From Chryseobacterium sp. Leaf404 (GTDB lineage: Bacteria; Bacteroidota; Bacteroidia; Flavobacteriales; Weeksellaceae), in assembly GCF_001424145.1 (NCBI RefSeq), contig NZ_LMQM01000010.1, positions 72,833 through 136,832 on the forward strand: 64,000 nt of DNA. Direction: 5' to 3'. The notes under the pieces are model-generated. The model worked only from the letters and a program-made list of their open reading frames with translations, was not told the origin of the DNA and made no database searches. Positions 16,110-24,957 of the stretch are shown here, piece after piece (positions within the stretch are counted from its first letter, which is position 1; each line of letters begins with the position of its first letter). The position numbers were made by a program, and so were the translations under genes.

Positions 16110-17186
16110 TTAATGATACTTCAGTTTCATCTCAGGTTTAATTTCCAGAAGAGTTTCGTAGATTAATTTAATGACATTGCCGACGTCTTCTTTAGAAACC
16201 ATTTCTACTGTTGTATGCATGTAACGCAGAGGCAGAGAAATCAATGCGCTCGGAACTCCACCGTTTGAATGGGCAAAAGCGTCTGTATCTGTTCCTGTGG
16301 CCCGGCTTGCAGCAGCTCTCTGATAAGGAATATTTTTAGATTTAGCCGTTTCAATAATTAATTCCCTTATTTTATGATGCACGCTCGGAGCAAAGAAAAC
16401 TACCGGGCCGTCTCCACATTTCTGATCGCCTTCTTTCTTTTTTTCAATCATGGGCGTTGTGGTGTCGTGTGTAACATCGGTTACGATGGCAATATTTGGT
16501 TTAATTGTATCAGCAATCATATCTGCACCGTACAAACCAACTTCTTCCTGCACAGAATTGGTAATATACAATCCAAACGGAAGTGCTTTTTTATTATCTT
16601 TCAGAAGTCTGGCAACTTCGGCGATCATAAAACCACCGATTCTGTTGTCTAATGCACGGCAGACAAAATAACGGTCATTCATTTCGAAAAATTCATCAGG
16701 ATAAGTGATCATACAGCCTACATGAATTCCAAGACCTTCAACTTCTTCTTTTGATATGGCACCGCAATCGATAAAAATGTTTTCTATTTTAGGTGTAGGT
16801 TCGTTTTGGTTGGTACTTCTTGTGTGAATAGCCGGCCATCCGAAAACGCCTTTCACAATACCTTTTTCGCCGTGAATATGCACAACTTTTGAAGGTGCAA
16901 TGGTTTGGTCTGAACCCCCGTTTCTGATTACATAAATTAGTCCGTCATCTGTGATATAATTTACATACCATGAGATTTCATCAGCGTGAGCTTCAATCAC
17001 TACTTTGAATTCTGCATCAGGATTAATGATTCCGTAGCAGGTTCCGTAATGATCCACTTCAATTTTATCTACGTAGGGTTTGATGTAATTCATCCAGACT
17101 TCCTGGCCTTTTTGTTCGTAGCCTGTAGGTGATGATGTATTGAGATACTGTTCTAAAAACTTTAGAGATTTCTTTTCGAATTTCAT
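16110..17186 (-). CDS. M42 family metallopeptidase (glutamyl/leucyl aminopeptidase type)
   Basis: 358 residues. The M42 fold is shown by VVIEAHADEISWYVNYI (first metal His and Asp), CRALDNRIGGF, NSVQEEVGLYGA (catalytic Glu pair) and DVTHDTTTP. Members are large cobalt- or zinc-dependent aminopeptidase complexes in the cytoplasm; some are annotated as endoglucanases without support. No signal peptide is present, which fits peptide turnover. Confidence 0.9.
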   Translation of the reverse strand: MKFEKKSLKFLEQYLNTSSPTGYEQKGQEVWMNYIKPYVDKIEVDHYGTCYGIINPDAEFKVVIEAHADEISWYVNYITDDGLIYVIRNGGSDQTIAPSKVVHIHGEKGIVKGVFGWPAIHTRSTNQNEPTPKIENIFIDCGAISKEEVEGLGIHVGCMITYPDEFFEMNDRYFVCRALDNRIGGFMIAEVARLLKDNKKALPFGLYITNSVQEEVGLYGADMIADTIKPNIAIVTDVTHDTTTPMIEKKKEGDQKCGDGPVVFFAPSVHHKIRELIIETAKSKNIPYQRAAASRATGTDTDAFAHSNGGVPSALISLPLRYMHTTVEMVSKEDVGNVIKLIYETLLEIKPEMKLKYH

Positions 17187-17239
17187 ATAGAAAGGAATGA
17201 TTTTTGCGTTGATTTTCTTTGATACGAAGTGTAAAAATA

Positions 17240-17947
17240 ATGATTTTAAATAAAATTTTCTTCCCTTTTTTTGTTTTTTTTGCGATAACTGTTCATGCTC
17301 AAATCGGTGATACTCTTGGAATAAGACCTTTGAGTAAGTATCCCCAAGATCAGCTTAAAACGGACGAATACGGCCAAAAGTACTTCTACGACGAAAGACA
17401 AAAAGCAAGAATTTACGACATCAATGGGGAAACTGTGGTGGTAATGGATGAGTTGCGTCTGGTAAATAAACCGAAATTTAATAATCAACTTGACAAAAAC
17501 TTCTATCTTTTCTTAAATAAGAAACTTTACAGGGTGTATCCGCTATTTCTTACAGCGCTGCAGCAGTACAGAGACATTCAGGCTGATATGCAGGATATGG
17601 ATTCTGCTGCCAAGAAAAAGTTTGTAAAAGACCGGCAGAATATATTGGCAGACCAATATGAAAAACAGCTCAGAGATTTAACTACCACTGAAGGTCAGGT
17701 TTTTGCCAAACTAATGAACCGTGCTACAGGCAAAAATGTTTTTGAAATCATCAAAGAGATGAGAGGTGGCTGGAGCGCTTTCTGGTGGAATGTGAAAGGT
17801 AAAGTTGCAGACATTGATTTGAAAGCTCAATACAATCCGAGAGTTAACCGGACGGACGAATTTTTAGAATCCCTACTGCAGTCGAACTGGAATTCTGGAT
17901 ATCTGCAGCCCTACGCAGGCGCGAAGGATTTCAGATCACCAAGATAA
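17240..17947 (+). CDS. DUF4294 family secreted protein
   Basis: About 235 residues from ATG 17240, which gives a clean signal peptide (MILNKIFFPFFVFFAITVHAQ); the longer TTG-initiated frame at 17219 adds seven charged residues and is unlikely. The mature part has the DUF4294 pattern with EYGQKYFYDERQKARIYDIN, KLYRVYPLFLTALQQYRDIQ and GGWSAFWWNVKGKVADIDLK. Found across Bacteroidetes; the function is unknown. It is exported to the periplasm. Confidence 0.85.
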   Translation: MILNKIFFPFFVFFAITVHAQIGDTLGIRPLSKYPQDQLKTDEYGQKYFYDERQKARIYDINGETVVVMDELRLVNKPKFNNQLDKNFYLFLNKKLYRVYPLFLTALQQYRDIQADMQDMDSAAKKKFVKDRQNILADQYEKQLRDLTTTEGQVFAKLMNRATGKNVFEIIKEMRGGWSAFWWNVKGKVADIDLKAQYNPRVNRTDEFLESLLQSNWNSGYLQPYAGAKDFRSPR

Positions 17948-17985
17948 AAAAATTCCTGTAACTGATTTTACAGGAATTTTTCTTT
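17945..17985. terminator. Bidirectional terminator
   Basis: AAATTCCTGTAA/TTACAGGAATTT with A-run on one side and T-run on the other separates the converging DUF4294 and NUDIX genes. Confidence 0.8.
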
Positions 17986-18384
17986 TAATTTATCGAAAAC
18001 TATTTTGTCTACCGGAAGTGGGAAAGGGTTATCTGGTGTGTCAATATCAATCCACTCTGTGCGTTCAATACAGGGATCCATGATCAGAAAATCTTCCTCG
18101 TTGATTATTTTTACCAGATAATAAACAGTAAGAAGCTGCTCATTTTCTCTAAAGCGGGAGGTTAAAAAATGTTCCTGCGTGTAAAAATGTTCAAGGACTT
18201 CAATTTTTACATTCAGTTCTTCATCAAATTCTCTGTGAAGGCAGTCGGTGAGTCCCTCACCTAATTCAAGTCCACCTCCGGGAAGTTTCATCAACGGCTC
18301 GCCGGCATATTCTTCAAATAATGTAAGTACTTTTTTATCTTTCACGGCACAGGCGTACACCCGCACATTGATTTTATCTACCAT
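17968..18384 (-). CDS. NUDIX hydrolase
   Basis: 138 residues. The Nudix box is complete in GGGLELGEGLTDCLHREFDE followed by EL (G-x5-E-x7-RE-x2-EE). It hydrolyses a nucleoside-diphosphate-linked substrate that cannot be named from sequence. The final 15 codons overlap the bidirectional terminator. Confidence 0.88.
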   Translation of the reverse strand: MVDKINVRVYACAVKDKKVLTLFEEYAGEPLMKLPGGGLELGEGLTDCLHREFDEELNVKIEVLEHFYTQEHFLTSRFRENEQLLTVYYLVKIINEEDFLIMDPCIERTEWIDIDTPDNPFPLPVDKIVFDKLKEKFL

Positions 18385-18505
18385 ATATTAATATTTGTAT
18401 TGCTAATTTAAAGATTTTGTTTCGTATTAAACCTCATAAAATCCAATTAATCACCGGTAAATCTGAAACATCTAAATTTTAAATCTTAAATATTGAATTT
18501 TAAAT

Positions 18506-19180
18506 CTAAAGCTTCCACGCGTTAATCATTTCGCGTTTTCCTGGAGGTCCCTGTTTCTTTTCCACATTAAAATTGAGTTCTTTCAGAATCCTCCTCACAC
18601 TTCCTTTCGAGGAATAGGTTGTTAACAGTCCGTTCACATTCATTTTCTCTGAAACCATTTCAAATAAAGGCTTTTCCCAAAGATCTGGCTGTACTCTCGC
18701 ACCAAAGCAGTCAAAATAAACAAGATTAATTTTGGGTAAGTCTATGTCTTTCAGAGTGAAAAAGTCGCATTTTATTTTTTTTAAATTAAAACCAGGTACA
18801 ATTTCAATCAAATTATCCCAGTTTGACTGATGAATTTTCTGATAAATATTTTTTAATTCATCGTTATCAAAAAGTTCGAAGTAGGCCAAATCATTAATTT
18901 CAGATTCATTAATCGGATATTTTTCAAGAGTATAATAATTGATCTTATGATTTTTATCAGTTTTTAAATATTCATTAATACTTACCAAAACATTCAAACC
19001 TGTGCCAAAACCGAGTTCTAAAATATTAATTTCGCAATCATTTATTAAATTCAATCCATTTTTAATAAAGACGTGTTCTGCTTCCTGAAGAGCACCGTGG
19101 TGTGAATGGTAGTTTTCGTTTAAACCATTGATATATAATGTTTTACTACCATCGTTCGTGGTTTTTATTTCCCTTTTCAC
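18506..19180 (-). CDS. mnmD: tRNA (mnm5s2U34) methyltransferase, stand-alone MnmD
   Basis: 224 residues. The N-terminal TTNDGSKTLYINGLNENYHS and the SAM site ILELGFGTGLNVLVS match the DUF752 methyltransferase domain of MnmC. The conserved VYFDCFGARVQPDLWEKPLF and LTTYSSKGSVRRIL follow. It adds the final methyl group of 5-methylaminomethyl-2-thiouridine at the tRNA wobble base. The FAD-dependent MnmC oxidase half is absent, so this is the single-domain form common in Bacteroidetes. Confidence 0.9.
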   Translation of the reverse strand: MKREIKTTNDGSKTLYINGLNENYHSHHGALQEAEHVFIKNGLNLINDCEINILELGFGTGLNVLVSINEYLKTDKNHKINYYTLEKYPINESEINDLAYFELFDNDELKNIYQKIHQSNWDNLIEIVPGFNLKKIKCDFFTLKDIDLPKINLVYFDCFGARVQPDLWEKPLFEMVSEKMNVNGLLTTYSSKGSVRRILKELNFNVEKKQGPPGKREMINAWKL

Positions 19181-19230
19181 GCTTTTTTTGTCAAATTTAA
19201 TGTAAAATTTTTATATTTAAAAAATTATAT

Positions 19231-19238
19231 TAAATTTG
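19231..19238 (+). promoter_or_regulatory. -7 element of ilvE
   Basis: TAAATTTG fits TAnnTTTG, 25 nt before the ATG. Confidence 0.5.
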
Positions 19239-19263
19239 TAGAACATCATAAAAAATTTAAGAA

Positions 19264-20337
19264 ATGATAATTCAAAAAACAGAAAACTCCAGAATTTCTA
19301 CATTCGACCCTAACAATTTTTCTTTCGGAAATGTTTTTGCTGATCACATGGTGATATGTGAGTACGAGAATGGAAAATGGGGCGATGTGAAAGTGGTTCC
19401 TTACGGTCCGATACCTTTTACTCCGGCGATGATGGGAGTAAATTACGGACAGGCTTGTTTTGAAGGCATGAAAGCCTATAAAGACAAAGACGGACAGGTT
19501 TTCCTTTTCAGGCCTGAAAAGAATTTTGAGCGTATCAATAAATCTGCGAAGCGTCTTGCAATGCCGGAAGTAACAGAAGAAATGTTCCTTGACGGGTTGA
19601 AAGCTTTGGTAAATATAGACAGAGAATGGATTCCTCAGGGTGAAGGTAATTCTTTATATATCAGACCGCTGATTTTCGCTACAGAGGAAGCTTTAAAAGC
19701 GAGAGTTGCCAATAAATATATGTTTGCAATCGTGGCTACACCGGCAAAAATGTATTACACAGAACCTATTTCAGTTAAAATTTCAGATCACTATTCAAGA
19801 GCGGCAAGCGGTGGTGTAGGTTCTGCAAAAGCGGCAGGAAACTATGCAGCATCTTTCTATCCAACTCAGTTGGCGATTGAAGAAGGTTACGACCAAATCA
19901 TCTGGACAGACGATGCTACTCACGAATACTTTGAGGAAAGCGGAACGATGAATGTTTTTGTAAGAATCAACGACACAATTTATACACCACCTACATCAGA
20001 GAAAATTCTGGATGGTGTTACCAGAGACAGTTTCATTCAGTTGGCTAAAAAGAGAGGTTTTGAAGTTAAAGTTGAGCCTATCAAAGTAAAAGATGTGGTA
20101 GAAGCTCAGAAATACGGAACTTTAAAAGAAGTTTGGGGCGTTGGTACCGCCGTGGTAACTACAGTTTTCCAGGCTTTAGGTTATAAAGGTGAAAAATTAG
20201 AGCTTCCGAGACTTTCAGATGAAGAAAGTTTTGCTGTTACTTTAAAAAATGATCTTGTAAGTTTACAGACCAATTTAACCGAAGATCCTTTCGGATGGAG
20301 AGTTTTAGTGGAAAAAAATGTGTTAGAAACAGTTTAA
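19264..20337 (+). CDS. ilvE: Branched-chain amino-acid aminotransferase
   Basis: 357 residues, fold-type IV PLP enzyme. The PLP lysine is Lys189 in GSAKAAGNYAAS; YGQACFEGMKAYK and the EESGTMNVFV segment are typical. It transfers the amino group between glutamate and the branched-chain 2-oxo acids. It is monocistronic with its own promoter and terminator. Confidence 0.95.
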   Translation: MIIQKTENSRISTFDPNNFSFGNVFADHMVICEYENGKWGDVKVVPYGPIPFTPAMMGVNYGQACFEGMKAYKDKDGQVFLFRPEKNFERINKSAKRLAMPEVTEEMFLDGLKALVNIDREWIPQGEGNSLYIRPLIFATEEALKARVANKYMFAIVATPAKMYYTEPISVKISDHYSRAASGGVGSAKAAGNYAASFYPTQLAIEEGYDQIIWTDDATHEYFEESGTMNVFVRINDTIYTPPTSEKILDGVTRDSFIQLAKKRGFEVKVEPIKVKDVVEAQKYGTLKEVWGVGTAVVTTVFQALGYKGEKLELPRLSDEESFAVTLKNDLVSLQTNLTEDPFGWRVLVEKNVLETV

Positions 20338-20355
20338 TTCATTTAGCATAAAATA

Positions 20356-20386
20356 TAAAGCCGGGATTTTTCTTGGCTTTTTTTGT
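20356..20386 (+). terminator. Terminator of ilvE
   Basis: AAAGCC/GGCTTT stem with a 12-nt loop followed by a T-run. Confidence 0.6.
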
Positions 20387-20409
20387 TTTTATATGTTCTC
20401 ATAATTGCG

Positions 20410-20417
20410 TATTTTCG
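20410..20417 (+). promoter_or_regulatory. -7 element of the GldI-like operon
   Basis: TATTTTCG matches TAnnTTTG with one change, 37 nt before the TTG start. Confidence 0.4.
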
Positions 20418-20454
20418 CATCGGTTTATATAAAATCATTACTAAATAATCTGCA

Positions 20455-20964
20455 TTGAAAAAAATAGTTTTTTTATTAATTATCATTTTGGTGGGCTGTA
20501 AAAGAAATACAACGGTCTATCCCCCTGTGGGTGGCGTTTTAAGCCAATCTGATCTTAAAACTTCTAAAGAGAGAACCAAAAATCTCAATACTTTGGAAAG
20601 ACAGCAGATTCAGGATTGGATGGGTAGTCAAAAAACCAGGTATTATCCTACAAAACTCAATTACTGGACTGATGTGGAAGGGTTTGACAGCAGAGAAAAG
20701 AAAGCAGATGATGTGGAAGTATCTTATTCGTATGAGCTGTATGATTTTGACATGACAAAAATTTACGAGAAACCTTTTGCCCGTAATCATGCAAGATTTG
20801 GCCACTTTGATGAAATTAAAGCCGTTGAAAATGCTTTGAGATATATGAAAGCGGGAGAGGAAGTTACTCTTCTGGTGCCTTCGTCACTGGCTTACGGTAC
20901 TTTTGGTGATCAGAATAAAATAGACAATGATGTACCTTTAATTATAAAACTGAAATCAATATAA
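20455..20964 (+). CDS. GldI-like FKBP peptidyl-prolyl isomerase lipoprotein
   Basis: 169 residues with a TTG start; the signal MKKIVFLLIIILVGC has a lipobox, and no better start lies downstream. Residues 75-169 are FKBP-like (KADDVEVSYSYELYDFD, ALRYMKAGEEVTLLVPSSLA, NDVPLIIKLKSI). It resembles GldI, the PPIase required for gliding in Flavobacterium johnsoniae. Several catalytic aromatic residues are not obvious, so activity is uncertain. The next gene starts after no gap. Confidence 0.75.
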   Translation: MKKIVFLLIIILVGCKRNTTVYPPVGGVLSQSDLKTSKERTKNLNTLERQQIQDWMGSQKTRYYPTKLNYWTDVEGFDSREKKADDVEVSYSYELYDFDMTKIYEKPFARNHARFGHFDEIKAVENALRYMKAGEEVTLLVPSSLAYGTFGDQNKIDNDVPLIIKLKSI

Positions 20965-22047
20965 ATGAAACTTCTAAATAAAAATATAATACTTGCAGCG
21001 GCAAGCATTTCGCTGATGAGCTGTACTCCAATCTATAAAAAAATGAACGTAGAAAAAGAAACTTACGAAAGTCTTGACAACGGACTTTATGCTAATCTTC
21101 AGACAACGAAAGGAAACATGATCGTGAAGTTGGAAGATAAAAAAGCACCGGTAACTGTAGCCAATTTCGTTGGTCTTGCAGAGGGAAAAATTGATAACAA
21201 AGCAAAAGGGAAAGGCGTTCCTTACTATGACGGAACTATTTTTCACAGAGTGATCAAAGATTTTATGATCCAGGGCGGTGATCCTAAGGGAACTGGCGCC
21301 GGAGATCCTGGTTATAAATTTGAAGACGAAAAAAATGACCTTAAGCATACAGGAAAAGGAGTGCTTTCTATGGCGAACTCTGGACCAAACACCAATGGTT
21401 CTCAGTTTTTCATTACTGAAGTGGCGACACCGTGGTTAGACGGGAAACACACCATTTTTGGTAAAGTGGTAAAAGGTCTTGAAACGGTTGACGCAATTGC
21501 AAATGTGGAAAAAGGTCCTCAGGATAAACCAAAAACTGATGTAGTACTTGAAAAAGTAGGAATTTTCAGCAAAGGGGATGAGTACAAAAATTACGACGCT
21601 GCGAAAACTTTCAGCGAAGGTAAATCTAAAATTGCTGCCAACAACAAAGCAATGGCTGAAAAAGCTGAAGCAGAAGCCAATAAAAATCTGGAAGCTCTGA
21701 AGGCAGGAATGCAGAAAACTGAATCTGGTTTGTATTACAAAATTACGAAAACAACAACAGGAGCAAGCCCTAAAGTAGGTGACAATGTTTCTGTGCATTA
21801 CGCAGGAAAACTGGTTAACGGTACTGAATTCGATTCGTCATTCAAAAGAAATGAACCTATCGAAATTCCTATCGGGATGGGTAGAGTAATTAAAGGTTGG
21901 GACGAAGGAATTCTTTTACTGAAAGAAGGTGAAAACGCTACACTATTGATTCCGCCAGCGATGGGTTACGGTGCAAATGGTGCAGGAGGTGTTATTCCGC
22001 CAAATGCATGGTTGATTTTCGACGTTGAATTGGTTAAAATTAAATAA
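20965..22047 (+). CDS. Dual-family immunophilin lipoprotein (cyclophilin-FKBP fusion)
   Basis: 360 residues. Lipoprotein signal with lipobox LMSC at residues 17-20. Residues 45-195 are a cyclophilin: FHRVIKDFMIQGGDPKGTG, GVLSMANSGPNTNGSQFFIT and WLDGKHTIFGKVVKG. A charged Ala/Lys-rich helix (205-250) links it to an FKBP domain (255-360) with VHYAGKLVNGTEFDSSF and ATLLIPPAMGYGANGAGGVI. Both PPIase types are fused in one envelope protein. Such dual-family immunophilins are known from Flavobacterium and some protozoa. It follows the GldI-like gene directly and is probably co-translated, acting in folding of exported proteins. Confidence 0.88.
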   Translation: MKLLNKNIILAAASISLMSCTPIYKKMNVEKETYESLDNGLYANLQTTKGNMIVKLEDKKAPVTVANFVGLAEGKIDNKAKGKGVPYYDGTIFHRVIKDFMIQGGDPKGTGAGDPGYKFEDEKNDLKHTGKGVLSMANSGPNTNGSQFFITEVATPWLDGKHTIFGKVVKGLETVDAIANVEKGPQDKPKTDVVLEKVGIFSKGDEYKNYDAAKTFSEGKSKIAANNKAMAEKAEAEANKNLEALKAGMQKTESGLYYKITKTTTGASPKVGDNVSVHYAGKLVNGTEFDSSFKRNEPIEIPIGMGRVIKGWDEGILLLKEGENATLLIPPAMGYGANGAGGVIPPNAWLIFDVELVKIK

Positions 22048-22063
22048 TCAGACAATAAAATTC

Positions 22064-22093
22064 ATAAAGCCATTCGTAAGGATGGCTTTTTTT
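22064..22093 (+). terminator. Terminator of the PPIase operon
   Basis: AAAGCCAT (22066-22073) pairs with ATGGCTTT (22082-22089), followed by a T-run. Confidence 0.75.
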
Positions 22094-22114
22094 ATATTTT
22101 TACTGAAAAAAATT

Positions 22115-22681
22115 ATGAAGACAAAACTTTTAATGAGCCTTTTTGTATTGATGAGCCTGCTTTTTTCTGCTCAAAACACTGATCAGAAAATGATTTCAAA
22201 GTCATTTTCGTCTTTTCTGGAAACTTTAAAATCTAAAGATATTGATAAGGCTGTTGACAATATATATCCTAAATTTTTCACTTTCTTTCCAAAAGATCAG
22301 ATGAAAATGATTCTGAATATGACCTACAACAACCCGATTATGAAGGTTGAAATCATGAATTATAAAGTCACACAGGTGGGCAGTCCTGAACTGATAAACG
22401 GAGAATATTTTTCTATTGTGGATTATTCTACAAGAATCCGTTGTAACGCTGAAGGCATGCAGGAGGAAATGAGAAATAAGATCAAAGATGTACTGGTTCA
22501 GAAATACGGAAAAGGAAGTGTGGTCTACTATCCCAATGAAATGGCTTATTACATCAACGCAAAAACAAAAGCCTGTGCCATCTCAAAAGACAGAAAAAAC
22601 TGGAAATATATTTTGGTGGAAAGGGAAATGAAGCAACAATTAAACAAAATTCTTCCAAAGAAGATTTTGGATAAGATTTAA
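22115..22681 (+). CDS. Secreted hypothetical protein
   Basis: 188 residues from ATG 22115, which opens a good signal peptide (MKTKLLMSLFVLMSLLFSAQ); the longer frame from 22025 overlaps the upstream gene and terminator. The mature part has KSKDIDKAVDNIYPKFFTFF and NPIMKVEIMNYKVTQVGSPE. The fold may be NTF2-like, but this is a guess. Function unknown; periplasmic. Confidence 0.7.
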   Translation: MKTKLLMSLFVLMSLLFSAQNTDQKMISKSFSSFLETLKSKDIDKAVDNIYPKFFTFFPKDQMKMILNMTYNNPIMKVEIMNYKVTQVGSPELINGEYFSIVDYSTRIRCNAEGMQEEMRNKIKDVLVQKYGKGSVVYYPNEMAYYINAKTKACAISKDRKNWKYILVEREMKQQLNKILPKKILDKI

Positions 22682-22732
22682 ATTAATTTATCTAGTTTGT
22701 AGGAAATTAGATTTGGTTTAAAGAAATTTTAA

Positions 22733-23350
22733 ATGAATTTAAAAAGCCGGTTTTTAGTTGAAACCAAAATGTTGAGTTTTCTCACAGTCGGAATTATCAT
22801 TTTGGTTATTCTTTGTGTCTGGATTTCTGGTATACAGTCTCACAGAACTTTGTTTCAGAATTCGATTATCTCAACTTCTGTTTTGGCTGTAGCTTTTTTT
22901 CTTTTTGTAAGTTTAGGATTGTATTTTGGTTTAAAATTGAAAGAAAATGTTGGTGCTATCGTCAGTAGAGAAAAGCTGAAAAGCCTTGCCGCCAAAAGAC
23001 CTAAGCTTGAAGCTATCGATGGAGATTTTCCCGATATCGGCGATGGAGACGGCTGTGCCGGAGTTATTTTATCAGTTATTTTATGGTTTTTTATAGGTTT
23101 GGTTGCTGTATTTCTTCTTTATTTTCTGGGGATTTTCATTTGGGCTACAGTGCTTATCTTGATTGCAATGCTCTACTGGATTTTCTTCCGTGCGTTACGT
23201 TTGGTCTTTAAAAATTCAAAACATTGTAAAGATGATTTATTGAAAAGTTTTGGATTTGGTATTTTTTATTCATTCTTATATATATCATGGATCTATGGAA
23301 TAATTTTCCTCCTTAATTTTTTACAGCATTCTGAAAAAGTAACTTTTTAA
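22733..23350 (+). CDS. Hypothetical polytopic membrane protein
   Basis: 205 residues with about five hydrophobic segments (near 13-32, 40-63, 103-130, 132-155 and 178-198). A charged loop (75-95) precedes DFPDIGDGDGCAG. I do not recognise the family. A 51-nt gap separates it from the secreted protein upstream, so the two may be co-transcribed. Confidence 0.6.
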   Translation: MNLKSRFLVETKMLSFLTVGIIILVILCVWISGIQSHRTLFQNSIISTSVLAVAFFLFVSLGLYFGLKLKENVGAIVSREKLKSLAAKRPKLEAIDGDFPDIGDGDGCAGVILSVILWFFIGLVAVFLLYFLGIFIWATVLILIAMLYWIFFRALRLVFKNSKHCKDDLLKSFGFGIFYSFLYISWIYGIIFLLNFLQHSEKVTF

Positions 23351-23442
23351 ATTAATCATTCCACCTGCAGACAAATTCTCTCGTTTGCAACGTCATCTCA
23401 AAAACTTTTGCGACTTTTGTGTCTGAATTTTAAAGAAGATTT

Positions 23443-24165
23443 ATGAAAATTATTGCAGTCATTCCCGCTCGCTACGAAGCTAGCCGTTTTCCCGCAAAAC
23501 TGATGCAGATTTTAGGAGAAAAAACCGTGATCACAACAACGTATCAAAATGTGGTGGAAACAGGTTTGTTTGATGAAGTTTTTGTGGCAACAGATTCTGA
23601 ATTAATTTTTAATGAGATCGAAAAAAACGGCGGAAAAGCAGTAATAACGGGACAACACGAAACAGGAAGCGACAGAATTGCAGAAGCCGTTCAAAACATA
23701 GACTGTGACATCGTTATCAATGTTCAGGGGGACGAACCTTTTTTAAAGCTTGAACCTTTACAGCAATTAATTGAAGTGTTTAAAGAAGATGAAAATCAGG
23801 AAATTTCTTTAGCTTCATTAAAAATAAAACTTCACGAAAAAGAAGAAATCGAAAATCCGAATAACGTAAAAGTGATTACGGACAATAATGGTTTTGCCCT
23901 GTATTTCAGCCGTTCTGTAATTCCTTTTCATCGGGAAATTTCGTACGATGTAGATTATTTCAAGCACATCGGAGTTTATGCTTTCAGAAAACATGCGTTA
24001 ATTCAATTCTCAAAACTCGAAATGAAACCTCTGGAAATCTCCGAAAAAATAGAATGCATCCGCTATCTCGAATATGGAATGAAAATTAAATTGATCGAAA
24101 CCAATTTCGTTGGAGTAGGCATTGACACGCCGGAAGATCTGGAGAAAGCAAGGAAATTAATTTGA
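23443..24165 (+). CDS. kdsB: 3-deoxy-manno-octulosonate cytidylyltransferase
   Basis: 240 residues. The nucleotidyltransferase signature is at the N-terminus ([17 protein letters not shown]), followed by [29 protein letters not shown] and the C-terminal [13 protein letters not shown]. It activates KDO with CTP for lipopolysaccharide inner-core synthesis. Confidence 0.96.
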   Translation: MKIIAVIPARYEASRFPAKLMQILGEKTVITTTYQNVVETGLFDEVFVATDSELIFNEIEKNGGKAVITGQHETGSDRIAEAVQNIDCDIVINVQGDEPFLKLEPLQQLIEVFKEDENQEISLASLKIKLHEKEEIENPNNVKVITDNNGFALYFSRSVIPFHREISYDVDYFKHIGVYAFRKHALIQFSKLEMKPLEISEKIECIRYLEYGMKIKLIETNFVGVGIDTPEDLEKARKLI

Positions 24166-24180
24166 AAATGTATCAATTAG

Positions 24181-24224
24181 ATAATTTGAAAATGCTGTTG
24201 TTAATTTTTGCATTTTCAAATTAT
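24181..24224. terminator. Inverted repeat after kdsB, terminator-like
   Basis: A 15-bp perfect inverted repeat, ATAATTTGAAAATGC at 24181-24195 with its complement at 24210-24224, encloses a 14-nt loop. A T-rich but impure stretch follows. It could end kdsB transcription or be a spacer repeat. Confidence 0.5.
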
Positions 24225-24255
24225 TTCATTCTCAAATTTTCAAATTAAAAAGACT

Positions 24256-24263
24256 TATATTTG
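24256..24263 (+). promoter_or_regulatory. -7 element of the LolA-like gene
   Basis: TATATTTG matches TAnnTTTG, 20 nt before ATG 24283. Confidence 0.55.
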
Positions 24264-24282
24264 ACTTGATAAAAATGATTTA

Positions 24283-24945
24283 ATGAAGAGAATTCTTTTA
24301 ATATTCGTCCTTATATTTTCACAAAACATTTTCGCTCAGACTGCTAAGGAGATTATCGATAAAAATATCGAACTGTCGGGTGGTTTAACGCAGTGGAAAC
24401 TTCTGAACTCTGTTTTACTTCAGGGGAAAGTGATTTTGGGTGTGAAAGATGAATATCCTATAAAAATCTATCAGTCACGTCCCAATTTAACTAAAACTGC
24501 CATCACCATTGGCGGCAAGGAGACGGCGATTGAAGGCTACGACGGCACTAAAGGTTACGCCATGAATTACGCTGCAAACAAGCTTCAGGAGTACAAAGAA
24601 TATGTTTCCGAGAGTTTTGACAACGATTTTATTGATTGGGAAAATAAAGGTTTTGAGGCAAAATATTTAGGAAAGGAAAAAATCGGGAATATCTACTGCC
24701 ACAAAGTGGAACTGACCAAAAATGTGAACAAAAACATCTATTTTTTTGATACCAAAAACTTCATGCTTTTGAAAGAAATAAAAAAAGATGATACTTTAGT
24801 GTATTCAGACTATAAAAGGGTAGGGAATTTGATGATGCCTTTCAGGATTGAATCTTCCAGCGCCAAAAAAGACGGCGACTACGTGATGATTCTCAACAAG
24901 GTGGAAATCAATAAAGTGTTTCCTGCCAGTACTTTTAAATTTTAA
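24283..24945 (+). CDS. Periplasmic LolA/outer-membrane-lipoprotein-sorting-like protein
   Basis: 220 residues with signal peptide MKRILLIFVLIFSQNIFAQ. The mature chain opens TAKEIIDKNIELSGGLTQWK and has the curved beta-sheet pattern seen in LolA/MucE-type proteins (QSRPNLTKTAITIGGKETAI, GTKGYAMN, KVELTKNVNKNIYFFDTKNF). Bacteroidetes encode many such proteins of unknown role. It is followed after 12 nt by the glutathione peroxidase gene, probably one operon. Confidence 0.65.
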   Translation: MKRILLIFVLIFSQNIFAQTAKEIIDKNIELSGGLTQWKLLNSVLLQGKVILGVKDEYPIKIYQSRPNLTKTAITIGGKETAIEGYDGTKGYAMNYAANKLQEYKEYVSESFDNDFIDWENKGFEAKYLGKEKIGNIYCHKVELTKNVNKNIYFFDTKNFMLLKEIKKDDTLVYSDYKRVGNLMMPFRIESSSAKKDGDYVMILNKVEINKVFPASTFKF

Positions 24946-24957
24946 TACAATTTTAAT

